The position numbers and the translations under genes are program-made. A stretch of 55,077 nucleotides of DNA from CAZVFX01 sp964626565 (GTDB lineage Bacteria > Myxococcota_A > UBA9042 > CAIXZC01). Of the stretch, positions 34,140 through 43,356 are shown piece after piece. Location of the stretch: contig CAZVFX010000039.1 of the NCBI GenBank assembly GCA_964626565.1, positions 1-55,077 of the forward strand, written 5' to 3'. Below the pieces are notes generated by a model. That model did not search any database and was not told the origin of the DNA. It saw only the letters and a list, made by a program, of their open reading frames with translations. Numbering within the stretch: the first letter of the stretch is position 1; the number at the start of each line of letters is the position of its first letter.

Positions 34140-35273
34140 CTAATCAAACACGGTGAGGCGTGCGCAGCAACGACTCGGGTCGTATCGTTCAGCGACGTTT
34201 ACTTTGCGGACATCTTTGAGGTCGGTGGGGATGGGGATGGAGGAAACGCGGCCGCTTTTGTGCACCACCATGCGTCCGTATTCACCCCTGACGATGAGGT
34301 CCACCGCAGCAATGCCGAACTGCCGGGCCATGCGGCGGTCAAAAGCGCTGGGCACTCCACCGCGCTGCAGATGGGACAGTTCCACCGAGCGCACTTCCAG
34401 CCCGGTGCGGTCCTCGAGTAGTCGCTCGAGGCGGCTGGCAACGCCGCCCAGGGTTGGATGGCCGAAGCCGTCCAGTTGGCAGGCCACGGTCTGGGTCATG
34501 TCGCCGTTCTCGGAAACGGCCCCTTCTGCGACCACGATGATGGTGAACCGTTTTCCTTCGTCCCGGCGCTCCTCCAGCAGTTCCACCAGCCGGTCCACCT
34601 TGTAGGGGACTTCCGGAATGAGGATGAAGGATGCCCCCGACGCCAATCCTCCGGCCAGCGCGAGGTGTCCGGTGTACCGGCCCATGGTCTCGACCACGAA
34701 GACACGGCTGTGGGAGCGGGCAGTGGTGCGAAGCCGGTCCACCTCTTCGACGATGACGTTCACCGCGGTTTCGAAGCCGAGGGTGTAGTCGGTGCCTTGA
34801 AGGTCCCGGTCGATGGTCTTGGGGATGCACACCACGTTGGCACCTTTGCGGGAGAGCTTGGACGCGATTCCCAACGTATCCTCGCCGCCGATGGCTACCA
34901 ACACCTCAAGGTTGAGCGCCTCCAGATTCTCCATGACCTGGGGCCAGGTCTCCTTGCCTTCCTTGAACGGGTTGGTCCGCGAGCTGCCAAGCCGCGTGCC
35001 TCCCTGGCGGTCCCAAGGGCGCACTTCCTTTTCCGCGAGGATACGGGCGTAGTCGCCGTCGCCGAACGCACGCTCCGCCGGCAGCACGGGGTGCCGGGCG
35101 TGGTCGTATTTCACCAGGCCTCGCCAGCCGTCCTTGAGACCTACGATTTCGAATTCAGTTCCCCGCGCCTCGGCCAGTTCCTTGTCCAGGGCAGTCTTGA
35201 CGACCCACTTGATGGCCGGGTTCAGTCCGGGGCAATCGCCGCCGCCGGTTAGTATTCCTATCCTGCGAATCAT
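34140..35273 (-). CDS. 6-phosphofructokinase, PPi-type signature (downstream copy)
   Basis: 377 aa. It phosphorylates fructose 6-phosphate. GILTGGGDCPGLNPAIK is the N-terminal nucleotide/phosphate loop, KTIDRDLQGTDYTLGFETA the catalytic segment (both Asp kept), METMGRYTGHLAL and SHLQRGGVPSAFDRR the sugar-phosphate site. The donor-specificity positions are GGED (Asp where ATP enzymes have Gly) and PKTID (Lys where ATP enzymes have Gly). In the family this combination marks pyrophosphate-dependent enzymes, such as that of Amycolatopsis. GGAGG is 9 nt before the ATG. It lies 14 nt after a close paralogue, a tandem duplication. Confidence 0.88.
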   Translation of the reverse strand: MIRRIGILTGGGDCPGLNPAIKWVVKTALDKELAEARGTEFEIVGLKDGWRGLVKYDHARHPVLPAERAFGDGDYARILAEKEVRPWDRQGGTRLGSSRTNPFKEGKETWPQVMENLEALNLEVLVAIGGEDTLGIASKLSRKGANVVCIPKTIDRDLQGTDYTLGFETAVNVIVEEVDRLRTTARSHSRVFVVETMGRYTGHLALAGGLASGASFILIPEVPYKVDRLVELLEERRDEGKRFTIIVVAEGAVSENGDMTQTVACQLDGFGHPTLGGVASRLERLLEDRTGLEVRSVELSHLQRGGVPSAFDRRMARQFGIAAVDLIVRGEYGRMVVHKSGRVSSIPIPTDLKDVRKVNVAERYDPSRCCARLTVFD

Positions 35274-35287
35274 GTCGCCTATCCTCC

Positions 35288-36406
35288 CTACAAGATGTTG
35301 GACCGGGTCGCGTTGTACCGGGCCGTGTCGTACTGTTTCTCCACGTAAACCGTGTACAATGGCGCGTCGATATCACCCAGAGGCACCGCGGTGATGCGGC
35401 CCGACTTGAGGCTCACCAGTTTGCCGAAATCGGCTTTGCGGCACAGGTCAGCGGCGGCCCGGCCGAACTGTCGCCCGATGCGGCGGTCGTAGGCGCAGGG
35501 CGCTCCGCCTCGTTGTATGTGGCTCAGATTTACGCTTCGCACATCCCAGTCCGTGGCTTTGACGATTTCCTGTTTCAGCAGGTCGCCGATGCCGCCTAGT
35601 GCGACATGGTCGAAGCCGGTGTCACGGATCGCACCGCTCGAGAACGGGCCGTCCAGAGTGTCGGGGTAGGCGCCTTCCGCGACCACCACGATGCTGTACC
35701 TGATGCCCCGCATTCTTCGCTCAACCAGCAGGCGAACCACCCGGGCAAGATTAAACGGTTGTTCCGGGATGAGGACGATGTAGGCGCCGCTGGCAATGCC
35801 ACCTTCCAGCGCCAGGTGTCCGGCGTGCCGCCCCATGGTTTCGATAATGAACGTGCGGCTGTGCGAGCCGGCGGTGGTGCGCACCCGGTCCACTTCCTGG
35901 GTGATTATCTGCACCGCAGTTTCAAATCCCAGCGTGTACTCTGTTCCGGGCAAGTCCCGGTCGATAGTCTTGGGCACTCCCACGACCGGCACTCCGGCCC
36001 GGGACAGGCGCAGCGCCACGCCCAGTGTGTCTTCTCCACCGATGGCAACCAGCGCGTCGAGTCCCAGAGCCGCGATGTTGTCAATCACCCGCTGCTCCAG
36101 GTTCTCGTCCGTCTTGTAGGGATTGGTGCGGGATGAGCCCAGGTGCGTGCCCCCTTCCGCATCCCAGTTTTCCGCATCTTCCGGAGTGATCACCTTCCAG
36201 AACTCATCGGCTCCGAACCAGGTGCCGGCCGCCGGCCCCAGCGAGGCGAGATCCGGTTGGCAAAGCGATTTCCAGCCGTCCCGGAGTCCCACTACCTCCA
36301 TGGATTCTTCCGACCCGTACCTGGCCCCGTACACCAGGCCCTTGATGGCCGGATTCAAACCGGGGCAATCGCCTCCCCCGGTGAGAACGCCAATTCGTTT
36401 GACCAT
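35288..36406 (-). CDS. 6-phosphofructokinase, PPi-type signature (upstream copy)
   Basis: 372 aa, same layout as its neighbour: GVLTGGGDCPGLNPAIKG, GGEDTLGVA, VPKTIDRDLPGTEYTLGF, METMGRHAGHLAL and SHIQRGGAPCAYDRR. It too has Asp and Lys at the positions that favour pyrophosphate as donor. The two copies are clearly paralogous, but the N-terminal ~100 residues and C-termini have diverged, so this is not a recent duplication. They may differ in regulation or form a hetero-oligomer. GGAGG is 6 nt before the ATG. It heads the operon from a strong promoter. Confidence 0.88.
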   Translation of the reverse strand: MVKRIGVLTGGGDCPGLNPAIKGLVYGARYGSEESMEVVGLRDGWKSLCQPDLASLGPAAGTWFGADEFWKVITPEDAENWDAEGGTHLGSSRTNPYKTDENLEQRVIDNIAALGLDALVAIGGEDTLGVALRLSRAGVPVVGVPKTIDRDLPGTEYTLGFETAVQIITQEVDRVRTTAGSHSRTFIIETMGRHAGHLALEGGIASGAYIVLIPEQPFNLARVVRLLVERRMRGIRYSIVVVAEGAYPDTLDGPFSSGAIRDTGFDHVALGGIGDLLKQEIVKATDWDVRSVNLSHIQRGGAPCAYDRRIGRQFGRAAADLCRKADFGKLVSLKSGRITAVPLGDIDAPLYTVYVEKQYDTARYNATRSNIL

Positions 36407-36476
36407 GTTCCGCCTCCGACAATTTCCAGTTCTGCCGTCCGGAGAACTACTCCCCGACGAGCCGACAAACGGCGCG

Positions 36477-36504
36477 ATTATAGGTCAGTGGAACGGAAAG
36501 TCAA
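36477..36504 (-). promoter_or_regulatory. Promoter of the phosphofructokinase pair
   Basis: Minus strand: TTGACT (36504-36499), 16 nt, consensus TATAAT (36482-36477). The predicted start is near 36470, giving a 64-nt leader to the ATG at 36406. Confidence 0.65.
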
Positions 36505-36584
36505 TCGTCGCTTTTGTACTTTACCCGCCACCTTTAGTATGGTACCTATACTCGGCTAATTCTTTGTAACACCGGAGGTGCAAC

Positions 36585-37379
36585 GTGCTGCTCGATATGC
36601 ATGTCATGGCGGCTGACGCCGATGCTGACAAGATAGTAGAGAACGCAAAAGAGGCTGGACTTGACGGGCTTTGCCTGGTCGGTCTGGACCAACTGCCTGC
36701 CGACGACCTGGTGGCGAAGGTTCGGGAAAGTGGACTCAAGGTGTTTCCGGGAGTGGAAGCTTCCTTGGAAAAAGGGCGTGTGCTGCTTTTCCCCGGAGAC
36801 GAAGGTACCGATTGGGGCGAGTTCATGGGTGCTCTGTCCGAGGGCGGAGACCTGGTGGCCCACGCTCGGAGCGCAGGCTTCGCAGTGGCCGCGTGCCATC
36901 CCTACCACAAGGAATCCCCGGCCGCGATGGGGGACTGGCTGTTCCAGTTTGTTGGCTTCCACGCGGTCATCGTGGTCACCGGCGACAGCCCCCGTGCCGC
37001 CAACGACATGGCCGCAGACACGCTGGAAGGTGTGGGCGCGGCCGCGGCAGCAGGTAGCGCGGCTGCGCTGCCCAGCGGAAAGGTGGCCACCCTGTTTGTG
37101 GCCGACATAGAAAACCAGACCCAGTTCGTGGAAGAGATGAAGGCGGGTGATTTCTGGGCCGCTACCTTCGGCGAGGAGGAGCGCTGGTCTGTATTCGAGA
37201 AGCGCTCCGAGGATGGGGACCGCGACCGCGGCGGAAGGGGGCGTTTCGGCTCCCGTGACCGGGGGCGGGGAAGAGATCGTGACCGGGGGCGGGGAAGAGA
37301 CCGTGACCGGGGTCGCGGAAGGGACCGTGACCGAGGTGGAAACCGAGGCAAGCGGGATGGCCGCAGAGGGAACAGGTAG
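36585..37379 (+). CDS. PHP-like protein with Arg/Gly/Asp-rich repeat tail
   Basis: 264 aa. The first ~205 residues follow the PHP phosphoesterase fold (LLDMHVMAADADADKIVENAKEAGLDGL, then LKVFPGVEAS, then AHARSAGFAVAACHPYHKE). The usual DxHxH metal motif is reduced to DMHVM, so catalysis is doubtful, although His pairs remain later. After residue 205 the protein is a charged, disordered tail of RDRGRGRD units coded by 24-nt tandem repeats and ending KRDGRRGNR. Such RGG-like tails commonly bind RNA. GTG 36585 has GGAGGT upstream. The next gene starts 50 nt later across a heptamer repeat. Confidence 0.7.
   Translation: MLLDMHVMAADADADKIVENAKEAGLDGLCLVGLDQLPADDLVAKVRESGLKVFPGVEASLEKGRVLLFPGDEGTDWGEFMGALSEGGDLVAHARSAGFAVAACHPYHKESPAAMGDWLFQFVGFHAVIVVTGDSPRAANDMAADTLEGVGAAAAAGSAAALPSGKVATLFVADIENQTQFVEEMKAGDFWAATFGEEERWSVFEKRSEDGDRDRGGRGRFGSRDRGRGRDRDRGRGRDRDRGRGRDRDRGGNRGKRDGRRGNR
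37255..37332 (+). repeat. 24-nt tandem repeat inside the PHP-like gene
   Basis: Three 24-nt units begin with GTGACC at 37255, 37279 and 37303, and a fourth begins at 37327. Each encodes eight residues of the RDRGRGRD type, so changes in copy number keep the frame. Confidence 0.85.
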
Positions 37380-37381
37380 CG

Positions 37382-37409
37382 GTGAGCAGTGAGCTTTGAG
37401 CTGTGAGCA
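37382..37409. repeat. Four 7-nt tandem repeats after the PHP-like gene
   Basis: GTGAGCA, GTGAGCT, TTGAGCT and GTGAGCA follow each other directly, starting two bases after the stop codon. Confidence 0.7.
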
Positions 37410-37429
37410 GAAGAACATTGGAGGACAAC

Positions 37430-38683
37430 ATGAGAACAATCGGAAAGATGAAGATGATCGCGTGTGGCGCCGCGGCGCTGCTCTGCCTGGCGGCTTGCTC
37501 GAGCGATGGTGGTGACGGTAGTTCCGATGATACGGGCCAACCGGTTGAGGACATCGCAGTCCAGGAAGACCTTGGCCGCGGCGACCTGCCCACCGAAGAA
37601 GTGGCCGAGGACGTGGCGCCCGAGGTGGCGCCGGCGGTATCCTACTCTTTTGTTACCTACAACCTGGGCCTCGCCCAGAACTACGTCGACTACGCCGAAG
37701 AGCGAGTTGAGCACGTGGTGGCCGCGGTCGCGGGACTGGACGCTGAGGTGATCTGCCTCCAGGAAGTGTGGGACACCGACGACATTGATGCGATCATCCA
37801 GGGTACGAAGGCTTCATACCCTCACTCGTACGTTCCGGAAACACCGGAAGAAGGCGGCTCCGAGCCTGCTTGTTCCGACGAGGAGTCCGGACCGTTGCTG
37901 GGATGTGTAACCGAACATTGCGCCGAAGCGGAAAACCTCGCCGACTGTGCGTTGGAGAATTGCGCGGTCGAGTTCGGCGCGGTTTCGTCCGGCTGCAGTT
38001 CCTGCCTGGTGGCAAACATCTCCAAGCCGCTGGAAGAGATCTTCGTGAACTGTGCGGAAGGCTCTGCCATGTATACTTACGGCGGGCACAGTGGTCTGGT
38101 GCTGCTCAGCTCCGCACCTCTGGTCGCGGCCGAGCACATGGTCCTCGATTCTTCCATTGTGAGAAGGGTTGCGATTCACGCCGAAATCGACAAGGATGGC
38201 GAACCCCTTCACGCGTTCTGCACACACCTCACAGCCGGGCTCGATGTGGAATACCCCGGCGAATTCGGCTCCTACACTGCGGAGCAGGCCCACCAGATTG
38301 ACCAGGTCCTAGGGTATATGGGTGAGAAGGCCGGAGATAGCGGTGCGGTGCTCTTGGGCGACATGAATACCGGCCCTGCCATTCCCCCCGATATGGAGGG
38401 GAACAGGGTGGAGAACTTCCAGAAGTTCGTCGACGCGGGACTGGTGTCCCCGTACCTCAACCTGGACACGCCTGAGTGCACCTGGTGCGTTTCCAATACC
38501 CTCATCGGCGAAGACAGCAACGACAATGTCATCGACCACGTCCTCTTCCTCAATCTGGACGATGCCGCAGCAACCCTCGCCGCCGCGCGCATCTTCACCG
38601 AACTGGTGGAAATCCAGGCCGAGGGAGGAGCGCTGGAGACCAACCTGTCCGACCACTTCGGTGTGTGGGTGCACACGCCGTAG
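37430..38683 (+). CDS. Endonuclease/exonuclease/phosphatase-family lipoprotein
   Basis: 417 aa. MRTIGKMKMIACGAAALLCLAAC is a lipoprotein signal with lipobox LAAC, followed by an acidic linker. The catalytic domain shows the EEP family motifs: FVTYNLGL, CLQEVWD (metal-binding Glu), GHSGLVLLS, CTHLTAG (His), LLGDMNTG (Asp/Asn), VIDHVLF and LSDHFGVWV (final His). An extra Cys-rich insert (residues ~150-200, CVTEHCAEAENLADCALENC) is unusual for the family. The substrate may be a phosphodiester lipid (sphingomyelinase-like) or nucleic acid. ATG 37430 has GGAGG 5 nt upstream and begins the signal peptide. Confidence 0.83.
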   Translation: MRTIGKMKMIACGAAALLCLAACSSDGGDGSSDDTGQPVEDIAVQEDLGRGDLPTEEVAEDVAPEVAPAVSYSFVTYNLGLAQNYVDYAEERVEHVVAAVAGLDAEVICLQEVWDTDDIDAIIQGTKASYPHSYVPETPEEGGSEPACSDEESGPLLGCVTEHCAEAENLADCALENCAVEFGAVSSGCSSCLVANISKPLEEIFVNCAEGSAMYTYGGHSGLVLLSSAPLVAAEHMVLDSSIVRRVAIHAEIDKDGEPLHAFCTHLTAGLDVEYPGEFGSYTAEQAHQIDQVLGYMGEKAGDSGAVLLGDMNTGPAIPPDMEGNRVENFQKFVDAGLVSPYLNLDTPECTWCVSNTLIGEDSNDNVIDHVLFLNLDDAAATLAAARIFTELVEIQAEGGALETNLSDHFGVWVHTP

Positions 38684-38720
38684 TTTGCCATGATCCGCTG
38701 GATGAGGATGGAGGCCTGAC

Positions 38721-39731
38721 GTGACCTGGGAGAAGGTGGGAAACTCGTGGTTTGCCCGCTGGACCGAATCCCTCGGCGCTGCCTTTGCCGAGGCGATTAA
38801 CCAGTTTCGCAAAGACGACTGCCTTCGGTACTCGGCGGCCACATCGTACTACGCAATACTCTCGTTTCTCCCCTTCCTGATTCTCACCTTGTCGGCCCTC
38901 GGATTTGTCCTCGCCGCGCTGGGCTCCGGGTATGAGTCCAACGAGGAATTCCTCGGCACCATCCTAGAAACCACCCACACCATCGTCCCGTTCATGACCA
39001 TCCAGGACCTGGGCGACCGGGTGCGGGAACTCATCGCGGCCAGAGAGGCCTTCGGAATCGTGGGGGCGATGATTCTGATCATGACCTCCAGCCTGGTTTT
39101 CGGTGCCCTGGAGGCTGCACTTAACCGCATCTTCGACGTGAAAGACGGGCGCAATGTGGTTATCTCCAAGCTCTTGTTTCTTGGGTTCGTCGCCGCGGTC
39201 GGAGTGTTCACCGTCATCAGCCACTACATACTCACCTTTGTGGACTCGTTCGTGACCGCGACCGGGGGAAAACCCCTCATGGAGTACGTCTACTCGAATC
39301 CCTTCACCGGCATCGCGGTGACGTACGTGGGTATCGCCGCGGTGTTCGGGGTTCTGGTACGCTACTTCTGCCCGGCCCGCATACCGTTGTCGTACCTCGC
39401 CGGCGGGGCGACCCTCTTCTTCTTCTTGTGGGAGTTGGCCAAGCAAGGCTTTTCACTCTACCTGCAATACGTGGCTCGCTTCTCCGCGCTGTACGGGTCG
39501 TTGAGCACCCTGATGGTATTCGTAATCTGGATTTTCTACACCGTGAACATCTTTCTCTTTTCAGCGGTGTTCGTCAAGGTGCTGAACCGGGACGGCTTCT
39601 GGAAGATGGCCGCGCCGCCTCCCGGCATGATGCCCGACGCGGCAGCTATGGATACGGTCATTCAACGCCCATCTACCGTCGTTGGCCGTCCTACGCCGGC
39701 GCCAAAGGATCCTGACGTCGAGCGAAGTTGA
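38721..39731 (+). CDS. YihY/BrkB-family inner membrane protein
   Basis: 336 aa with about six transmembrane helices. The family signature is present: CLRYSAATSYYAILSFLPFLILTLSA near the N-terminus, the SSLVFGALEAALNRIFDV loop, and YGSLSTLMVFVIWIFYTVNIFLFSAVF near the end. Members were once called ribonuclease BN in error; no enzymatic role is accepted. The C-terminal ~45 residues are Pro-rich and probably cytoplasmic. GTG 38721 has GGAGG 6 nt upstream. Confidence 0.88.
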   Translation: MTWEKVGNSWFARWTESLGAAFAEAINQFRKDDCLRYSAATSYYAILSFLPFLILTLSALGFVLAALGSGYESNEEFLGTILETTHTIVPFMTIQDLGDRVRELIAAREAFGIVGAMILIMTSSLVFGALEAALNRIFDVKDGRNVVISKLLFLGFVAAVGVFTVISHYILTFVDSFVTATGGKPLMEYVYSNPFTGIAVTYVGIAAVFGVLVRYFCPARIPLSYLAGGATLFFFLWELAKQGFSLYLQYVARFSALYGSLSTLMVFVIWIFYTVNIFLFSAVFVKVLNRDGFWKMAAPPPGMMPDAAAMDTVIQRPSTVVGRPTPAPKDPDVERS

Positions 39732-39821
39732 CTTTTAAACCTGATCATGTTAATCATGTCGACCTTAATCCGGGCGACGCGCTGGCAACCGCTCGGCAGG
39801 AACTTTCATGAGAGGTTCGAC

Positions 39822-42500
39822 GTGGCTCGGGAACTAGACAAAAGCTATGACCACAACAAGGTGGAGCCCAAGTGGTATCCGGTATGGGAAGAGAAGAAGT
39901 ACTTCAGTGCGGAGGACGAGAGCGATAAGCCGCCGTTCTGCCTGGTCATTCCGCCGCCCAACGTAACCGGCGCTCTCCACGTCGGGCACGCTCTTACCTA
40001 TGCCATCCAGGACTGCATCATCCGGTGGAAGCGGATGTGCGGGTTCAACACTTTGTGGTTGCCCGGCACCGACCATGCAGGCATTGCGACCCAGATGCTG
40101 GTGGAGCGCAAACTCACCGAGGAAGGCGTCAGCAAATATGATCTGGGGCGCGAGAAATTCTTGGAGAAGGTGTGGGAGTGGAAGGACCAGTATCACGCCC
40201 GCATCACCCGGCAGTCAAAGCGCCTGGGCATCTCCGTGGACTGGGACCGGGAGCGGTTCACTCTGGACGAGGGGCTGTCCAGGGCGGTGCGGGAAGCGTT
40301 TGTGACGCTGTATGAACAGGGCCTGCTTTATCGCGCCCGCCGCATGGTGAACTGGTCGCCGGTGATCAAGACCGTGCTCTCCGACTTGGAAGTTGAGCAC
40401 AAGGATGTGGCCGGCCATTTCTGGCACATCTCCTATCCGGTGGTGGGCGACGAAGAGCGCACGGTGGTAGTGGCCACGACCCGGCCTGAAACCATGTTGG
40501 GCGACACCGCCATCGCGGTGCACTCCACCGATGAGCGCTACAAGGACCTGGTGGGCAAGGAAGTTCACCTGCCCCTCACCGGCCGCACCATCCCGGTAAT
40601 TACCGACGACATCCTGGCCGACCCTGACAAGGGAACCGGCGCGGTGAAGGTGACTCCGGCCCACGACCCCAACGACTTCGACTGCGCGCTGCGGAACGAC
40701 CTGGAGTTCATCGACATCTTCAACGATGACGCCTCCCTCAACGGCAACGTGCCGGAGAAGTACCGGGGCCAGGATCGATTCGACGGCCGCAAGGCAGTGG
40801 TCCGGGACCTCGAGGAAGAGGGGCGCATTGTCGACATTGAGCAACTGACCCACGCGGTTGGGCACTGCCAGCGCAGCGGCGTCATGGTAGAGCCCAAGGT
40901 GTCGTGGCAGTGGTTCGTGCAGATGGGCCCGCCCGAAGATGTCGAGAGCATCGCGGGTGCAGCCATCGAGGCGGTGCGGGACGGCCGCATCCGGTTTGTG
41001 CCTTCCCACTGGGACAAGGAGTACTTCCGCTGGCTGGAGAACATCCGCGACTGGTGTGTGTCCCGGCAGTTGTGGTGGGGGCATCGCATCCCCGCCTGGT
41101 ATTGTGGCGACTGTGAAAAGGTCACGGTGGACAGGGAAGACCCCGACACTTGCTCCCACTGCGGCAGCACCAGCCTCAAGCGGGACGAGGACGTCCTGGA
41201 CACGTGGTTCTCGTCGGGGTTGTGGCCCTTTTCCACCCTGGGCTGGCCCGACCAGACCAAGGCGCTGGGCACGTTCTACCCCAACGCGATTATGGAAACC
41301 GGGTTCGACATCATCTTTTTCTGGGTCGCCCGCATGATCATGATGGGCATGCGGCTGGCCGGGGACGTCCCCTACAGTGAGATCTACCTTCACGCCATGG
41401 TGAGGGACGCGGCAGGCCAGAAGATGTCCAAAACCAAGGGCAACGTGGTGGACCCGCTGGACGTTTGCGAGGAACACGGTGCGGACGCGCTCAGATTCAC
41501 CCTGCTGGCGCTGACCGCGCAGGGAAGAGACATCAAGCTGTCCATGTCCAGCATTGCGGGCTATCGCTCGTTTATGAACAAGCTGTGGAACGCGTCCCGG
41601 TTCGTATTGATGAACCTGGAGGACGACGAGTACCGGCATCCCGGGGAGTTCAAGGACGAATTGGCCGTTGAGGACAAGTGGATCCTTACCCGCTTGCAGA
41701 AGGTCGTTGCAGAGACCGACTCTGCGCTGACGGAGTACAAGTTCAACGAGTACGCATCGACCCTCTACCAGTTCACCTGGCATGAGCTGTGCGACTGGTA
41801 CCTCGAGCTGGCCAAGCCGTCGCTGTACGGCGATGACGAGGCCGCGAAGAAGCGCACCCGCAACGTGCTTTGCTACTGCCTCGACACCGTGTTGAAACTG
41901 CTGCATCCGGTGATTCCCTACATCACCGAGGAGATCTGGCAGATGCTGCCTTCCAAGGATGGGGAGACCATCATGTTGGCCGGCTTCCCCGAGGCCGACG
42001 ACGCCTTGACCTTTGCGGACGAGGCGGATCGATTCGAGGCGGTGATGGACAGCATCCGAGCGTTGCGTTCCATTCGGTCTCAGAACCGTGTTCCGCCTTC
42101 AGCGAAAGCTACCGTGGTGATCCAGCCTTCCAACGACGAGGTTGCTGCCACTTTGCATTGGGGCGAGGCGTTCATCCGGGACCTGGGAAGGGTAGGGGAG
42201 CTTACCATCGACGCCAATGCGGCCCGTCCCGCCCAGTCGGGCGCCCACGTCACCGATACCGCCACCGTGTTCGTTGAACTGGCCGGCCTGGTGGACATCG
42301 ATGCCGAGCGCCAGCGACTGCAGAAGAACATCGACAAGTTCGCGCAGAAGCACAACCAGCTCGTGCGCAAGCTCGACAACCCCAATTTCCTCGAAAACGC
42401 CCCCCTCAACATCATCGAAGTGCAGGAAGCCAAGAAGCAGGAACTGGCCGTCAAGATCCAGGGTCTGAAAGACCACCTGGATTCGATTTCGTCGACCTGA
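39822..42500 (+). CDS. valS: Valyl-tRNA synthetase
   Basis: 892 aa class I synthetase charging tRNA-Val. The HIGH motif is seen as HVGH in PPPNVTGALHVGHAL, the KMSKS loop as QKMSKTKGN, and the editing (CP1) domain with TTRPETMLGDTAI between them. The C-terminal coiled-coil tRNA-binding arm is DAERQRLQKNIDKFAQKHNQ onward. I choose GTG 39822 because AGAGG lies 6 nt upstream and homologues start with the (A)RELDKSYD segment; the 25 residues upstream in frame do not look like protein. No T-box is visible in the 90-nt leader. Confidence 0.95.
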   Translation: MARELDKSYDHNKVEPKWYPVWEEKKYFSAEDESDKPPFCLVIPPPNVTGALHVGHALTYAIQDCIIRWKRMCGFNTLWLPGTDHAGIATQMLVERKLTEEGVSKYDLGREKFLEKVWEWKDQYHARITRQSKRLGISVDWDRERFTLDEGLSRAVREAFVTLYEQGLLYRARRMVNWSPVIKTVLSDLEVEHKDVAGHFWHISYPVVGDEERTVVVATTRPETMLGDTAIAVHSTDERYKDLVGKEVHLPLTGRTIPVITDDILADPDKGTGAVKVTPAHDPNDFDCALRNDLEFIDIFNDDASLNGNVPEKYRGQDRFDGRKAVVRDLEEEGRIVDIEQLTHAVGHCQRSGVMVEPKVSWQWFVQMGPPEDVESIAGAAIEAVRDGRIRFVPSHWDKEYFRWLENIRDWCVSRQLWWGHRIPAWYCGDCEKVTVDREDPDTCSHCGSTSLKRDEDVLDTWFSSGLWPFSTLGWPDQTKALGTFYPNAIMETGFDIIFFWVARMIMMGMRLAGDVPYSEIYLHAMVRDAAGQKMSKTKGNVVDPLDVCEEHGADALRFTLLALTAQGRDIKLSMSSIAGYRSFMNKLWNASRFVLMNLEDDEYRHPGEFKDELAVEDKWILTRLQKVVAETDSALTEYKFNEYASTLYQFTWHELCDWYLELAKPSLYGDDEAAKKRTRNVLCYCLDTVLKLLHPVIPYITEEIWQMLPSKDGETIMLAGFPEADDALTFADEADRFEAVMDSIRALRSIRSQNRVPPSAKATVVIQPSNDEVAATLHWGEAFIRDLGRVGELTIDANAARPAQSGAHVTDTATVFVELAGLVDIDAERQRLQKNIDKFAQKHNQLVRKLDNPNFLENAPLNIIEVQEAKKQELAVKIQGLKDHLDSISST

Positions 42501-42521
42501 TTCGTCTCCGTGTGCTATAGT
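42492..42521 (+). promoter_or_regulatory. Candidate promoter of the rsmG-to-ABC operon
   Basis: TCGACC (42492-42497), 18 nt, TATAGT (42516-42521). It overlaps the end of valS and would start transcription about 20 nt before rsmG. Read-through from valS is equally possible. Confidence 0.35.
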
Positions 42522-42549
42522 CACCACTGAACACACACGGGTGCGTGGG

Positions 42550-43356
42550 ATGGGCAGGCGTAAGAGAAAGGAAACCAAGAAAAAAGACCGGCGGCCTGGT
42601 GGCCGGCCGGGGCGCGGGCGTGGGCGTGAGGCGCCTGAGCGTGGGCGGCCGCAGTACAAAGCTCGTCCGGTGCGCAAGGAACGGGCCGGTCCGCCGGTGG
42701 CAGGGCCCGCGGAGCTGGGCCGACTGCTGAAGAAGTATGAGTTCCCCATTCCCAAAGATCAGCTCGAGTTGCTCGCCCGCTTCCACGCCCTGCTCATCGA
42801 TCGTAACCGCAAGCTCAACCTCACCCGTATCTGGAACCTCGAAGACATTGTGGTGAAGCACTACGTCGACTGCTTCATCATCACCCGGTTCCTGCCCGAG
42901 GTCCCCTCGCCGCTCCTGGACCTCGGCACCGGCGGCGGTTTCCCCGGAATCCCATTGAAGATTCTGCTGCCCGACCACCACATCATTCTCGGGGAAGGGG
43001 TCCGCAAGCGGGTCGATTTCCTCCGTGAAGTCCGCACCGAACTGAGCCTGGAAAAACTCGACCTCATCGGCCGCAACATCGACCGGGACTTCGAATACCC
43101 CGTCAATGGCGTGATCACCCGCGCAGTGCAGCCGATCCGCGATACGCTCAAACGTGTGAGGAATTGTCTGCGCCGTGACGGTGTTGTTATCTTCATGAAA
43201 GGCCCGGGGGTGGATCCGGAGAAGGTGGATGCAAAGAAGAAGTTCGAGGGCATCTACGAGGAAATTGACGACGTGGCGTACGTGCTGCCGAAAACAAAGA
43301 ACCGGCGGCGGCTCGTGGTGTACCGCAAAGTTGGCGGAGCGGAGGATGATGAATGA
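42550..43356 (+). CDS. rsmG: 16S rRNA (guanine527-N7)-methyltransferase
   Basis: 268 aa. SAM-dependent enzyme that modifies G527 in the 530 loop of 16S rRNA. The family motifs NRKLNLTRI and LLDLGTGGGFPGIPLKIL (SAM loop) are clear, followed by EGVRKRVDFLREV. It carries an extra ~50-residue N-terminal tail, very rich in Arg, Lys, Gly and Pro, before the first helix; this may aid rRNA binding and is not part of the standard family. ATG 42550 or GTG 42541 could be the start. The next gene begins on an ATGA overlap. Confidence 0.9.
   Translation: MGRRKRKETKKKDRRPGGRPGRGRGREAPERGRPQYKARPVRKERAGPPVAGPAELGRLLKKYEFPIPKDQLELLARFHALLIDRNRKLNLTRIWNLEDIVVKHYVDCFIITRFLPEVPSPLLDLGTGGGFPGIPLKILLPDHHIILGEGVRKRVDFLREVRTELSLEKLDLIGRNIDRDFEYPVNGVITRAVQPIRDTLKRVRNCLRRDGVVIFMKGPGVDPEKVDAKKKFEGIYEEIDDVAYVLPKTKNRRRLVVYRKVGGAEDDE

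Noticed and set aside
39756..39815. CTGGCAACC-containing stretch before valS, looked at as a possible SAM riboswitch
   Set aside because: Only the short core is similar; the other conserved stems and the GTGCTAA-like segment are absent, and valS is not a SAM-regulated gene.
40215..41906. 563-codon minus-strand open frame inside valS
   Set aside because: High-GC shadow of a clear valyl-tRNA synthetase; its translation is His/Val/Pro-rich and has no recognisable motif.
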